Shown here one piece after another: positions 9,773 to 22,161 of a DNA stretch of 64,000 bases. Where the stretch lies: positions 1 through 64,000 of the forward strand of contig MU626289.1 in assembly GCA_025603075.1 (NCBI GenBank), read 5' to 3'. This DNA is from Neoconidiobolus thromboides FSU 785 (lineage: Eukaryota > Entomophthoromycota > Entomophthoromycetes > Entomophthorales > Neoconidiobolaceae). Position numbers and translations under genes: made by a program. The notes beneath the pieces are model-generated. The model saw only the letters and a program-made list of their open reading frames with translations, was not told the origin of the DNA and searched no databases. Numbering within the stretch: the stretch's first letter is position 1; each line of letters opens with the position of its first letter.

Positions 9773-10423
9773 CTAATAAGTAATCGCTGATAACAGTAAA
9801 GCTAATAAAGCTACTGTTGGCACCTTTGAAATTGTACTTGAACTAGTTTTAGTATGCGAGAAAGAATAAATAGTGGTTGGCACGGTTGATGATTTCTTAG
9901 TTGAAGATCCTCTGATGCTGGTTTGTGATGTACTTATATTATTGCTATTATTGTTACTATTATTATTATTGCTATTGTTATTCGTTGTACCTGAAGGATT
10001 GATAGTAGGGTACTTATTATCCCCTTGATTTGTAGCTGAGTTATTAGTTTTATCAGTGATGGTAGTGACCGCAATAGAAGGTTGAGAAGATGGTGGAGGA
10101 TGTGATGGAGGATTTTGAGAAGTAGATTGAATTTGAGAAGCATCTACAGCAATAGTCGTAGTGGTTACTTCTACAGGACGATTATCTGTAGGAGTAGGGA
10201 ATGGAAATCCTCTTTGATTTTGGTTATCAGGAGCTGGGAACTCACTTGGTGGGCTTGGATTATTAAAGTTAAATATTTGCATACATTGTACTACACATTG
10301 GCCTACTATACCTGGCTCTTGCAATACAGAACATGCATTTTTACAATTGTATTCGGCTTGGCTACGATTATCTTGACATACTATGCTCGTTATCCCAAGA
10401 AATAATAATGATGAAAATTTCAT
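9773..10423 (-). CDS. GPI-anchored Pro/Ser/Thr/Asn-rich protein with twin CX3C domain
   Basis: This 216-residue protein starts with a signal peptide (core LLFLGITSIV, cleavage near residue 16). Next come two CX3C motifs (CKNAC and CVVQC, 11 residues apart) followed by MQIFN, then a stalk rich in Pro, Thr, Ser and Asn. An asparagine run lies near residue 150 and a serine/threonine-rich segment near 180-205. A hydrophobic tail (VALLALLLSAITY) fits a GPI attachment signal. The domain order matches the neighbour at 8144, while the stalk composition differs (Asn/Pro/Thr rather than Ser/Ala), so the short cysteine domain is probably the functional head and the stalk a spacer. Same strand, 1.1 kb upstream of its paralogue. 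Function is unknown. Confidence 0.85.
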   Translation of the reverse strand: MKFSSLLFLGITSIVCQDNRSQAEYNCKNACSVLQEPGIVGQCVVQCMQIFNFNNPSPPSEFPAPDNQNQRGFPFPTPTDNRPVEVTTTTIAVDASQIQSTSQNPPSHPPPSSQPSIAVTTITDKTNNSATNQGDNKYPTINPSGTTNNNSNNNNSNNNSNNISTSQTSIRGSSTKKSSTVPTTIYSFSHTKTSSSTISKVPTVALLALLLSAITY

Positions 10424-13204
10424 GTTGAATCAATAAAAAAATAAAATGAAGAGATAAACTCACTTTATTCTATTTAAATAGTTTGCTATTAAAAAATATA
10501 TTGTTTAGTTATCTTTATTGATTCGGTTAATTCTTCGTTAATTTTTTAGTTGATTGAATTTCGATTTGTAAATTTATTTATTCGTTACAAAATTGATGAT
10601 TTTTAAGTGAATTTAATGTTTGAGTTTATCTTCCTACCCTACTTTGTTTAATGGATTATTTAACACAGTTATTGAAATTCAAATATGTAATTTCTTCTAA
10701 AAAAATTTCGGCTATTATTTGTTTACTTGCTTTTTTAAAGCCTATCTTTAGGCTTTAGTGGAGTTTGTGACTAAAATTTATACATAAATAACTAGTTGGT
10801 TTTTCCGTAATTGAACTTAACAACTTTATATAAAATCCGAATACATACACTATTATTTTTAAATTAATATTTAATTAGGACTTTATTGTGCTACCTTTTT
10901 AATTAAATTCAATGTTTTGAATGGCGTATTTTATTCAATAATATATATATATTACTATGAAAAAGGAATTAAACTATTCTAAACTCTAAACTTTACATAC
11001 AAATTTAATGTATTTAATTTTACATTAACCAAGTTTTTATAATAGTGACTAAAAATACTTTTCACTGCTTAATATGTTACAAATAGAAAATGTTATAAGA
11101 TAAACCAAAATTTTAAAGGAAAAATTCATAATTCAAAGACATCCTCAAAATTTATGTAGCTTTCACATATATTATAAATTAGATATAAACTCTATTATTA
11201 ACTTTCAAGTTGCTAACTATCTTCCTAATAGTAATGTTGGTGTTAAAATTTAAAAAGTAAGAATTCAAAAAAAATTAGTATAAGATTTTCAAATCAAAAA
11301 AAATAAACAAACCTTTTTTAATATATAGCTTGTATTAAACACTTTTTAAAAATGATAAAATTTATAAAAGCTTTCGCACTTTTCTGATTATAGTCTGCGT
11401 TTTTTTGGTCAAGATTCCGATCCAAAAAAACGGGATTAATTTTGATAAAAAATTGCACTAATAGAGGAGAGATTAGTTTTATTCCAACTAATAAAGTTTA
11501 TGAGAGTTAATAAAAACGGAGTTGGATTTTTTGATTGGAATTGTTTGAAACATGAGCTAAAAAGTTTAATGGTATAATAGATGGGAGGAGGCTATAACTA
11601 GAAAAATATGGGAATATCTTTTATGAATTAGCCTTTTTGTTACTTTTCAGAATTAAGAAATTAACTGATACAAGCTCTTTAAACTCGATTATGCGCTGAC
11701 TAGTAGAAATTTTTAATTATAATATTATATTGATTAGCAGCTTAATGTTTTGAATTTTATTATAAAATGAGCAGCTAATCAACACAGAGTTGGTCGAGCC
11801 TAAAGGGCTGCATTAGTTAATTTTAAATTTTAAAAAGTAGTCAAAGTGGGTAATTAATAAAAACATTTCATACGGTATTTATCAAGTCAAAGTTTAAAAA
11901 GGATCATAATTTTTTGGTGAAGAATCAGTAAAAGTACATAATTGTAATATTAAGGTTTCTTCATTGCTAAATAATTTTTGATAAGTAAAAATCAACTCTA
12001 TTGCAGCTAGTATCTGATTATGTTTGTCCTTGTAAAAGAATTGTGATTCAGCCTTCTAATTTGATAAAATCATTATTTAATAAAAGGTTTTTCAAAATAT
12101 GCCCTAAAGCACTATTTAAAAATATACTATTTCGAAATAATTATTTTGACTATTAGAATAACGGTAAAATGCTTAAAATTTTAAATAAAATCACGATTGG
12201 TTTAGCTTTGAAAATAGTTTAAATAGAATTCGAAATAAAAGTTACTTGGCCAAATAAGCTATTATGTTCTAACAGTTTTTTTGCACTAAAAGTAACTTTA
12301 TTTTCAATTTTACTATATGATTCTAAAAAACATAATGCATTAATTTTATAGTAATTTATGTAAGTTTAAGTTATGTAAAAAAACGGACAAAAAATAGAAA
12401 CAAGACAATTCCTACAGAACTTATAAATCACAAGAACCCTCCTCTAGAAGGAAAGGAATAAAGTAAAATAACATTAAGCCTTTAAAGGATTTGAAGAACA
12501 TAAACTTGGGTAGATAGCCCCTGATCTCAAGAACGCTTCTGAAACATGTAATGGTTTTTAATTTCATTTATTCATCCAGTTTTTATGTGACATACTTATT
12601 AAAAAATTATCAATAAAATAGAAGGAACTTGCAGTTAGATCTCTCTTGTTGTTTCTAACTCACAGTCATTTTTTATATTATTAAACTCATACTAAATAAA
12701 ATTTACCACAAATTATAAACAACAAAATATATTTGACTTCAAGGTGGTTTTACTAAGTAAAAGACATCTCCATATCCTTAAATTTAAAAGGTGCTTTTTG
12801 GGGGGCAATGTAAATGGGCAATTAAAATTTCACTTTAGAAAAGTCACTTATTTTATTGCTTGAAAGATTGTTATTTTTATACTTAAATCAACTTTGTTAG
12901 ATATTCCATAGATATTAAAGCGATTGTGAAATTATTTGTATAGTGAATAAATATTCTTATAGAAATAGATATGTCAAGTTACAATTTCAGTGTACGTTTA
13001 TAATATTTTAAGATTATACACTACTTGTAATCATTATCCCACTTTTATTTTATACACATTATAACCTCAGACAAGTTTTAAAATTATAAAAGCAAAATGA
13101 ATCATACTAAAAAAACATAATGCAGTTTGAAAAGTTCTAGATTTAAAAGAATAAGTAATCATAAGATTTAAATAGTTTATTAGATAGATAGATAATAAAG
13201 GTGG
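10424..13204. other. Long AT-rich stretch, no gene seen
   Basis: About 2.8 kb without a supportable gene on either strand. Only isolated short GC-richer words are visible (about 11775-11815 and 12490-12540), with no reading frame or RNA fold I can defend. Confidence 0.5.
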
Positions 13205-14224
13205 TTAGTAGGGTACGTCTCTTATTAAACGATTTCTAGTTTCTGTACAACAAAACGATTTTTTGATCGTTTTAATTTCAAGTAGCAACATGCCAACTTG
13301 TTTTGGTAAAAAATGCCAAAAGCTACTATTTCTTACAATATCATCGTTACTGAAGGTAGACGATATTGAAGAATCTGAGAAGGAACTACTACTACTTCCT
13401 AAAGATAAAGGACTTGAATGAAAAAGATCTTGAGTCGGATTTTGTATACTTTTGGATAAAAAGTTACGATTTTTGTTTAAAAGCTCGTTTAGAGAAGGTT
13501 TTTGTATTTGACAATTTGGGAATGATTTAAAGCAGCCAATTTTGTGATCACACTCAATGGAGTCAGAGCTGAAATTCCAGCGATTATTTTTACCCATGAT
13601 AGGAAAAAGAGATACAGGAGGCTCCAGTTCAATGCCAGTTTCTACTTCAAGTAAAAGATGACTATAATGGGACTTTTCAACTAAATTGGCTTTCTTTTTA
13701 AGTATTTTGGAAAGTGCAAACTTATTAAGTGGTATCAAATCATCTTTAATAATTCTCAATTGTTTTTCAATTGATTTTATCTTTTGTTTAATAGTTCCTT
13801 TAGATTCATCGAACCTACTCTCTTCTTCTCCAAACCAGTTATTAACAGTTGCAGTCCAAAACTGATTGAAAGTAAAATAGTAAGAAGAGTTAGTAGTTAC
13901 ATATTCTTGTTTTAAATTGTTTAAATCTACTTTAATTCGATCAATTAAATACTGTAGACAACTATCGACTCTATTTAATTCACATTGTAATAAGTTAAGA
14001 AAACTTTGATACTCATCTTTAAACGATTGATTTGAAATAGCTGGTATAACTTCATATTTGTCCCCAGTTTCGCTTGGATGTTTTATTGTAAAGTTAAAAC
14101 CATATGCTTTCTCTCTTTCAATAGTATATAAATTGTTTAAGGCTTCATCTATTAGTGAGTAGTTGAAGTATGTTTCATTGTAAGCTACTAATCTTTTAGA
14201 TTCTAAAAATTGAGTGATTGACAT
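13205..14224 (-). CDS. SPX-domain protein
   Basis: This 339-residue protein is read as an SPX domain over roughly residues 1-185. The N-terminal part contains a Y-x(3)-Y-F-N-Y-x-x-[LI] helix like the W..YY.Y..L of SPX proteins. A second helix, F-L-N-L-L-x-x-E-L-x-x-V, matches the family's F..LL..EL.KV. The segment around 160-179 (LIPLNKFALSKILKKKANL) matches the LN..AF.KI.KK.DK helix whose lysines bind inositol pyrophosphates. SPX domains sense phosphate status and regulate transporters, polyphosphate synthesis and signalling. The tail (about 190-339) has a serine-rich patch and ends with basic residues; I see no kinase, EXS or transporter domain, so it may be a stand-alone SPX regulator. No intron is needed. 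The KKANL variant of the usual KKxDK makes ligand binding less certain. Confidence 0.6.
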   Translation of the reverse strand: MSITQFLESKRLVAYNETYFNYSLIDEALNNLYTIEREKAYGFNFTIKHPSETGDKYEVIPAISNQSFKDEYQSFLNLLQCELNRVDSCLQYLIDRIKVDLNNLKQEYVTTNSSYYFTFNQFWTATVNNWFGEEESRFDESKGTIKQKIKSIEKQLRIIKDDLIPLNKFALSKILKKKANLVEKSHYSHLLLEVETGIELEPPVSLFPIMGKNNRWNFSSDSIECDHKIGCFKSFPNCQIQKPSLNELLNKNRNFLSKSIQNPTQDLFHSSPLSLGSSSSSFSDSSISSTFSNDDIVRNSSFWHFLPKQVGMLLLEIKTIKKSFCCTETRNRLIRDVPY

Positions 14225-17200
14225 TGAAATATAATAAATAAACTAAAGTTCATATAAATTAATCAAGATCGTTGATGTGGAGAAAAATGCGTTTTAATAA
14301 ATTTGATGAAAATAATCGTTAATTGAAATTAATTAAAATTTTGAAATTTTTTAAATGTGATTAAGTTATTTTGTCTTCATTTTATACACTTTTGACACAA
14401 CTTTTTAATTGGCCTACAAATTATAAATTAAGAAACATTCATTCGTACCTACTGTTAAATTGTAATTGATTATGGGGTTATTGAATCTCAGTTAGCAAAT
14501 CTGAAGTATTAAAGCAATTCTAAATAGAAAAAAGGAAACAGCTGTTACTCAATAAATCAAAGTTATCAAAGGGTATTAAAATCACAATTAAAGTTTGGTA
14601 GAACATTTATTTATCACTAAACAGATTCGATTACTAATAAACCGTACTTTTTAGTTTGTATTTGGAAGTTAGCAATGTATTTGTATAATCAATTATTGTA
14701 TTGTATAATAAATACGCTTAGAAACTAGAAACGGATCGCTGTGGATAAATTAATATTTATTTATTATGTAGAATATATAACAGCATATAATAATGGTTAA
14801 TAAACTTATAAACTCGGTTAAAAGATTGAGATCAAGTGAAAAAATTTTCAAGTTTTCAAAGTATATTTTATTATATTAATCAAGTTATAAATCATTTGAG
14901 TACTTAATTATACAGATTAATATATTTAAAGTTAAATTACATTTATAAGAAAGCGTAAAGTTACACTTAGAGGCCTCTATTCCTCTTTCAAGTTTTTTTT
15001 TGTTAAAAATGCGTAAACTTTCTATCATTTGAAAATTATCTTCTCCCCTTACTTTTACAAGAAATTACATAACGAGATAAAATAAAATATATGTATATAA
15101 TCATTTTAACAATGCCTACTTACACCCCATACAATACTTTTTATTCGATTTAATGATATGATATAGCTAATATTCTGAATAGAAACTTATATTTAAATGA
15201 CAAATAGTTAAATAGAAATCTTTGTTTAGCTGTTACACTTGCTATTATATAATTTATTTAAATTTAAGAAACATCAGACCTGAAGCTTGGTATTAATATA
15301 AGCTTTAGTTCATTTATATAGACCAGTTTGATAGTTTTGATATAAAATACACTACCTATCATCATAAAACGATAGATATTAAGTAGCGTTCATTAACAAT
15401 ATTGTATAGAATATTATATTTATTCTAATTTAGAATATTTTGAAAATTTCTTATTAATTGTACACAATGTTTCAATCATTTCTATTTTGTACTATTTTCG
15501 AACGGTTTCATTTTCAAAATAAAGACATGAAGCTTTAATCTTAGTTTCAAACATCCATATAGGTGGTTTTCGAATTTTCTGTTGATCGTTTGGTTTTAAT
15601 CAGAAGTTATAAATTTCATTGAGATGATCTTAGATATTAAATACCATGGTTTATATTTGTAGCAATTTGGAGTTCATAAATTGTATATTTATTACAATTC
15701 TTTTACGAAATACTTAACGGGTTATTTAAGAGTGATTTTGTGCTGAAATTCAGCTGAAATAATAGATTATCTAATAAAAATATCAGCTATACTATTCTGC
15801 CATTAAAAATCACCGCCAATTGTTTCATAAAAGAGCTGCAACATTGACATGCAGTGAATTAGTCATCTTAAACAAATTTAGATACAATCAATTTGACCAA
15901 ATGAATTTTTAGAAATTTTGAAAGAACTAGTAATTGTTGAAATGTTTATATCATATAATGACCATTTATTAAATAATTTTTACAAGTAATTTGTTAAATT
16001 TTGTAAAAATCGTTAGATTTTTCAGCTTGAACATTTACAATAATATTACATCTTGCTAAAATAAAAGCTAAAAATACAATCACCTCTATTTCTTATTAAA
16101 AAAATGCACTAATTACTCCTATCAAATTATGAGTTTCTGACTCTAATTTTTTTGGATTATTAGTAATTGAGGTATCAGATTGCAACATGAGTTAATTCTT
16201 CCATAAAATTATCTTTTGTTTTCATTTATAAAAAAACATTTGATGTTGCAATCAAGAACCCTTTTATTTTTTAAGCAAGAAATTGAATTAACTATAAAGC
16301 ACACTAATAAAAGAACAAAGTATTAAGCTTTGAGAAATAAAGAAATTAAATTTATGAAACAATGTAATAAACGAACAAATTCTTCTAAATTTATTGATTT
16401 TCTAAATATCTAATCTTCAAAAATCAAAAACTTGTAGTTTTTAAAAAATATACTATCTAAATTCAAAGTGTTCTTATACACAAAAGAAGTGGATTTCAAT
16501 TTTACTATTTCGAAATTTTGGAAATGTTTGGTTAAAATAAGGTATGGAATCTACTTCAGTAGAGCTATTTAATTTGACCTTTAGGCCGTAATTATTTTAA
16601 TCTATAAATATTACTTGGCTTTTTAAATTGTATAAAGAAGCTTCTATAGTTGGATTATAGAATAAAAATGGGGGTATTTTTTTTAGCTTCATCATTCTTT
16701 CTATCCTTTAAGCGTTGTTTGGGTAGAAAAATTGTTAGTAAAATTGTTACATAAAAATGCATCCCCAAATATTGGTTTCTAGCTAAGACTTCAGTTTGAG
16801 TCTGAGCTGAAGTTGAGATCTATCTGTATTTTTCTAACTTAGAAAAAGATTACTATGAACTTATTACTTAGAGCTTTTATTTTTACTTGTGGAAATGTTA
16901 TGTTATTTATATGATATTTATTCTTTTTATTTATTTCTTTTTATTTTAAACATTCATAGAAATAAACTCACCTGATGGCCTTTTTAACCTATATTGAATT
17001 ATCGAAAGAAATTTGTTAAGATGAAGGTATTGTACAATAGTTTTTTAAAATACAGGCTATTTATAGCTTTTAAGTTGATTATTCTATTTATTCCATTTGT
17101 CTCTTAACCTATATTTAGTTCCAAAGTAATTTATTAGAATAATGTTAAACTATTTTTATATCAGTAATAAAATATATAGCATAATTTATAATTCATTACT

Positions 17201-17418
17201 ACATAATAGTATATAAACCATCTCGATATTTAATTACATTTGATAAGGTGTATATTACTATTAACTAAGTTTATCTAATAACTAAAAACTAAAACTTAAG
17301 AAAATAAAATAAAATTAAAAAAGTTCTATTCTAATCAAAATATAAAATTCTATTAAATTTCAAAACTCCAATCCTCGTACATAAAACTTATCTATTTAAA
17401 AAGAGCTCAACCCACTTC
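14225..17418. other. Long AT-rich stretch with one MITE
   Basis: About 3.2 kb with no supportable gene. The only recognisable feature is the inverted-repeat element at 16667-16773. Confidence 0.5.
16667..16773 (-). mobile_element. MITE-like element
   Basis: Minus orientation: AATGGGGGTATTTTTTTTAG followed by CTTCATCATTC at the left, GCATCCCCAAATATT at the right, with the internal GTTAGTAAAATTGTTA block. Confidence 0.75.
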
Positions 17419-19180
17419 TTAAGATTTACTTTCCACCACATTACTATCCTCTTCATTTGCTTTAGGTTGATTTTTGGATCGAAGTTTAGCCAATCTTTTC
17501 TTTCTATTACGAATTCTTTTTCTTTCTTCTTGAGACAACTCCTCCTTATTTTGTACCACTCCAGCTTGCCCATGAGTGTCTTGACCAAACACTTCTTCTG
17601 GAGCCAAGAGAGCAGCATTGGATACTGCCACTGGAATAGCTTCTTCAATAGCAATGGCTGGTATATCTTTAATAACTTGAACCTCCAATTTGGGCATTTT
17701 AGGTACATAATGAGAATTAGCCAAGGCATCTAATTTAGTAAATAAGGAGGATAATAAACGATCAATTTCTTGATGGGATTCAACCACATGAACTGGTAGT
17801 TCTTCTTTGTCTTTCTTTTGGGTTGCATTCACATAATCATCTTCATAAATTTGAGCTAAAGATTTTTTCGATTTCTCCATATCTAATTCAAAATCTTCTG
17901 AGTACTTTAATTTTTTGACGATTTTAGCTGCTGGTTCTACATTATCAAATTTACTATCCGCAACCCTTTGTTTAATTAAATCTTCTAGACTTTGAGTGAC
18001 TTCAATTGTAATTACTGGTACTGGTTTAGAAGCATGATCAAATTCCAATTCTTCTTCTAATAATGAATTAAATGGTCGACTTTTACCACTAGTTTCTCCC
18101 ATTAAGGTCCATGGTTTAACATCTACATTTTCGTTTTCTAAATCCTCAATGACTTTGGAAAGTTTTGCTTGCTTTTGTTCAAACTTACTAAGTTCATTAC
18201 CTTCTTCTTCATCCTCATCCTCAAGCAATTGTAATGGTCCTTTTTGATTTTCTTCTTCTTCTTCTTCGTTTTCCAAGTCAGCGAATCTAACTTTGCGTTT
18301 CTTTGTTTCTTTATTACTATTTTTAGGTTGTTCAAAAAAATCGGAATACTTCATTTCTTCAGCAGCTATTTCATCATCCGAATCCAACTCTCCAGGATCT
18401 TGAAAATAATCAATTTCATCCTCATCGTCTTCGGACTCTTCTTCTTCTTCTTGATTCATTTCTTTTTCTTCAGCATCCTCGATTAATTTATGCATTTTAT
18501 TTAACGAAAAAAACTCATCATCTACCTCTGTTTTTTCATATTCTTCTTCATTGGTTTTGGATTCTTCTTCTTCTTCTTCTTCTTCTTCTTCTTCTTCAAT
18601 CTCGTCTTCCATGTCTTCTTCATCCAAATCTTCCTCTATTCCTTCTTCTTCCTCTATATCCTCCATATCCATATCTTCTTCTTCTCCAATGCTATCTGAA
18701 ACCTCTTCTCCTTCGCTCTCTTCAGTTAGCTCACTCCCTTCTTCACTGTTCTCCTCACTATCTTCCTCTTCTTCAGACCCATCCACTTCTCCTAATAAAT
18801 TTTGAATCAATGGCATTGCGTGTTGCTCAATAAAAGGTTGATTTCTTAATTGTAATTGTTGCCAAATTTGATCAGGATCAAAACCTTTAGATACAATTTT
18901 TTCAAGTCCATAGTTGATGGTATCAGACTCTCTAGAAGCCTCAGTTAAATCATAGCTTAAATCATGTTCTTTGGCTATATATGGGAAAATTGAATGTTAG
19001 TTTTATGGATAAATAATGGATTAGAGAAAGAAATTAATATTCAAAGTATTTACCTAGAGTATATAATTGATTTGTTAAGTTTAAAGCTTCTTTTGAAAGT
19101 TTATCATTTGAGGTTAAATACTTCTCAGGCTCTGAGGTTAATGTGGTTATTAATTGTGCTAACCCTTGTATTGGTGGCAT
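17419..19180 (-). CDS. MPP10: U3 snoRNP protein MPP10
   Basis: MPP10 is a scaffold of the nucleolar small-subunit processome; with IMP3 and IMP4 it helps the U3 snoRNA direct 18S rRNA cleavages. I read two exons, 19180-19054 and 18974-17419, joined across a 79-nt intron (GTAAAT...TATAG), giving 560 residues. Family marks are D-P-x-Q-I-W-Q-Q in the N-terminal part, long acidic tracts, P-W-x-L-M-G-E-T followed by R-P-x-N-S-L-L-E-E-x-L-x-F, then L-E-D-L-I-K-Q-R, I-Y-E-D-D-Y, and E-I-D-R-L-L-S-S-L-F-T-K-L-D-A-L-[AS]-N near residue 465. The start at 19180 has an in-frame stop just upstream. A pure TTC run inside the gene encodes twelve glutamates. The start region faces GET3, 570 bp away. Confidence 0.9.
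18562..18597. repeat. TTC/GAA trinucleotide run inside MPP10
   Basis: Twelve perfect TTC units, encoding a poly-glutamate stretch in the acidic domain. Likely length-variable between isolates. Confidence 0.9.
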
Positions 19181-19750
19181 GTTAAGAATTTAAATTGCTA
19201 CCAAAATCGAAATTCCAAATTTACAGTTCTATTTTTCTGAATAAGTTTTTAGGACCAATCAACAGCGGTTATTTATAATTAAGAATCCCATAAATTTTTG
19301 TAGTGAAGGATAAAGGTTGAATGAGTTAGTCGTATGCGATACATTAGATAGGTAAATTAATAAAATGAAAATGTTTTTGGGGATTAGGATTCTATATAAA
19401 TAATTTATATATAATGCTTTCCTGCTATTTTTTCCAATTGTTTGTAATTTTCATATTAGAATAAATTGTTAAGTTATAAATTTTAAAAACAATTGGTATT
19501 GTTGAATTCATCAATTAGTACAAAAAAACTAAAATTTCTGATCAAAAAAAACCACAAATTTGAAATTTAATATTTCAACAATTGAAACCTCTCAACTGTC
19601 AAAACTCTTGCTTCATAAAAGCTCTCCAAACCCTTAGTAAAATTAGTGAATCAACATTATAATTTAATTGGTCATTAAAAAAATCACCAACTTATAGTTT
19701 TAGAAAAATATTGAACAGCTCACTAACTTTGAATTTGAAAAAAATCAAGC
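19181..19750. other. Shared upstream region of MPP10 and GET3
   Basis: 570 bp between divergent starts. No TATA box or clear operator is visible; probably a bidirectional housekeeping promoter. Confidence 0.5.
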
Positions 19751-21061
19751 ATGTCTGACTTATCTGATTTAAGTGACCATGAAGGAGAATTTGAACCTTT
19801 AGAAGGCTCCTTACGTAACATATTGGAACAAACTTCTTTAAAATGGGTATTTGTTGGTGGAAAAGGTGGTGTTGGAAAGACGACTACTAGGTAAGTTGAA
19901 TTTTGATTCCAAGTTAAAATAAAAGAGAGCAAGGAAAAGGACTACTTAATTTATTTATTGCTTTTTTTATAGTTGTTCTTTAGCTGTTCAGTTATCTAAA
20001 GTTAGAAAAAGCGTATTATTGATCTCCACCGATCCAGCTCATAATTTATCAGATGCTTTTAGTCAAAAGATTAATAAAGAACCTACTCTAATCAAAGGTT
20101 TCGATAATTTATATGCTATGGTAAGAAAACTTTGTTTTGTTTTATTTTATTTAAAGCACTTATTAAAAACACAAAACAACAGGAAATTGATCCAACTTCA
20201 ACGACTCGAGAATTATTTAAAAATAGTAAGCTTATTATATTTTAAACTCAAAAATTAAATTGTAACTAATTATCAATTGTAGGTGATGGCAATATCTTTG
20301 GAGATTTTATAGCTGATGTATTGAAAACATTACCAGGAATTGATGAAGCTGCTTCTTTACGTGAAATAGCTGAATTAACCAAATCAAAAGACTATTCTTG
20401 TGTAGTATTTGATACTGCTCCAACTGGACATACATTAAGATTTTTACAGTTACCAACCACTATTAGTAAAGTTTTGGAAAAACTAGCTGGGTTTCAAAAT
20501 CAATTGAGTCCTTATCTTAGTACAGTAAGTGGAATTATAGTTTATTGTATAAAAGGAGATTAATTATTATTTTTATTTAGATGTCTTCAAGTATGCCAGA
20601 AGGTGCTTCTCCAGATCAATTTTTTGATAAATTAAAAGGACTTCAAGATAGTATTTCAGGTATTAGTAAGCAATTAAAATCACCGGTAAGTATTTTATAT
20701 ACTATAAAACAAGGACATATTTCAACTTTGATATTAGGATTTAGCAACCTTTGTATGTGTATGTATATCGGAATTTTTATCATTATACGAAACAGAACGA
20801 ATGATTCAAGAGTTAACAGCTCAAGAAATTGATACTCATAATATCGTAGTTAATCAATTATTATTCCCAGGTCCAGATTCTAACTGTGAACAATGTCGAA
20901 TTCGATATAAAATGCAACAAAAATATTTAGAACAAATTTATGAACTTTATGATGATTTTCATATTGTTACATTACCATTACTTACAAATGAAGTACGTGG
21001 TCCAAAAGCATTATTGGAATTTTCAGAAATGTTGGTCACTCCTTATCAACCTCCAAATTAA
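19751..21061 (+). CDS. GET3: GET3 ATPase (tail-anchored protein targeting)
   Basis: GET3 is the dimeric cytosolic ATPase that shuttles tail-anchored membrane proteins to the ER through the GET pathway. I read six exons: 19751-19890, 19973-20120, 20183-20225, 20283-20524, 20581-20685 and 20738-21061, all with GT...AG introns of 52-82 nt and continuous phase, giving 333 residues. The deviant P-loop [10 protein letters not shown] is at 36-45, DPAHN (switch I) at 67-71, [10 protein letters not shown] in exon 4, and the CEQC zinc motif that holds the dimer together at Cys276/Cys279. VRG near the end and the P-Y-x-P-P terminus fit eukaryotic Get3. Length is normal (about 350). ArsA-type arsenite binding is not indicated. 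Confidence 0.93.
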
Positions 21062-22161
21062 ATAAAAAAGATATAGTTTGTTTTAATAATTAATTTAATT
21101 TTAACCTATATAAATTATTGATTGTTCTTATTTATATTAATAAACAGTTAAATAAAGTAAACAATGATAACATTAACATTAACAAATTTCAAACTATGAT
21201 TTTAAATTATTATTTTATTTATATATGTTGACCATCAGATTGAAAACTAAGACATTCTATAAGCTATCATTTATTAACCCAAAATAAATTAATAAAGAAT
21301 AACTAAACGACAAAAATCAAAGGTTTGATATTATTAATAAAAACCATATTGATTTGACTGTTATTTTTTAAATCAATTTACTTAGGTTATTTCGTTTATC
21401 AAGCAAATAATAACAAATTTCTTCATTTGGTCAATTTATAATATAAATTACATATTATAAATTATTTGTTTATTTTGTTCAATAACATTATATTCTATCT
21501 TCAAAACCTAAATTTTAAGTATCGAACATATATAGTAATATATAGGATCTCTGTTCAATAAAACATCATTTTTAATATTTTAATAAATATAAGCAATAAC
21601 TTTTATTAATCAAACTAATTAAATCAGTTTACTTTCAATCCAGAATGTATACTTTCTATTTTCCTCATTACTCTTATGTATATTCTTTTAGACTCAATTT
21701 GGTTTTATTTGATGAGAAAGATGTTATTATTAGAAGCAAAAAAACCAACTGTTCAAAGTTTTGAAATTGGAAGTATTTAAGGTAGCCAGAATTTTTGGAT
21801 TCCTCTATGGGATTTATTTTTAACTGAAAAAAAAATTTAACTAACTATATTATTAATCTATATTAATTAATTTGGTTAATAATCTCTTTACTAAAAAGAA
21901 CAGAAAAAAACCCGAAGTTCATTTCACTACTATATCAAAACTCTTAAAATTTACATTAAATTGCTATTTTGCAAAGATATTGAAATCATTAACTGAGTCA
22001 TTAAAAGTATTTTAGCATCATTTAAAAAACCCGCAGTAATAAATTGCAACTAAATAAAAGTATTCAATTTAAAAATAAATCCATAGCTTTGATCAAAAAA
22101 TATAAAAATAAACTAAAAAGTTCAATTCATTTCTACTTAAAACATTTATAAAAATACAATC
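21062..22161. other. Intergenic, no gene seen
   Basis: AT-rich spacer of 1.1 kb between two genes on the same strand. Confidence 0.5.

Noticed and set aside
12740-12790. Possible MITE end (ACATCTCCATATCC)
   Set aside because: Only the terminal word matches; no internal element sequence or opposite end.
18551-18805. Poly-serine open frame on the plus strand
   Set aside because: Antisense image of the acidic GAA/GAG-rich part of MPP10.
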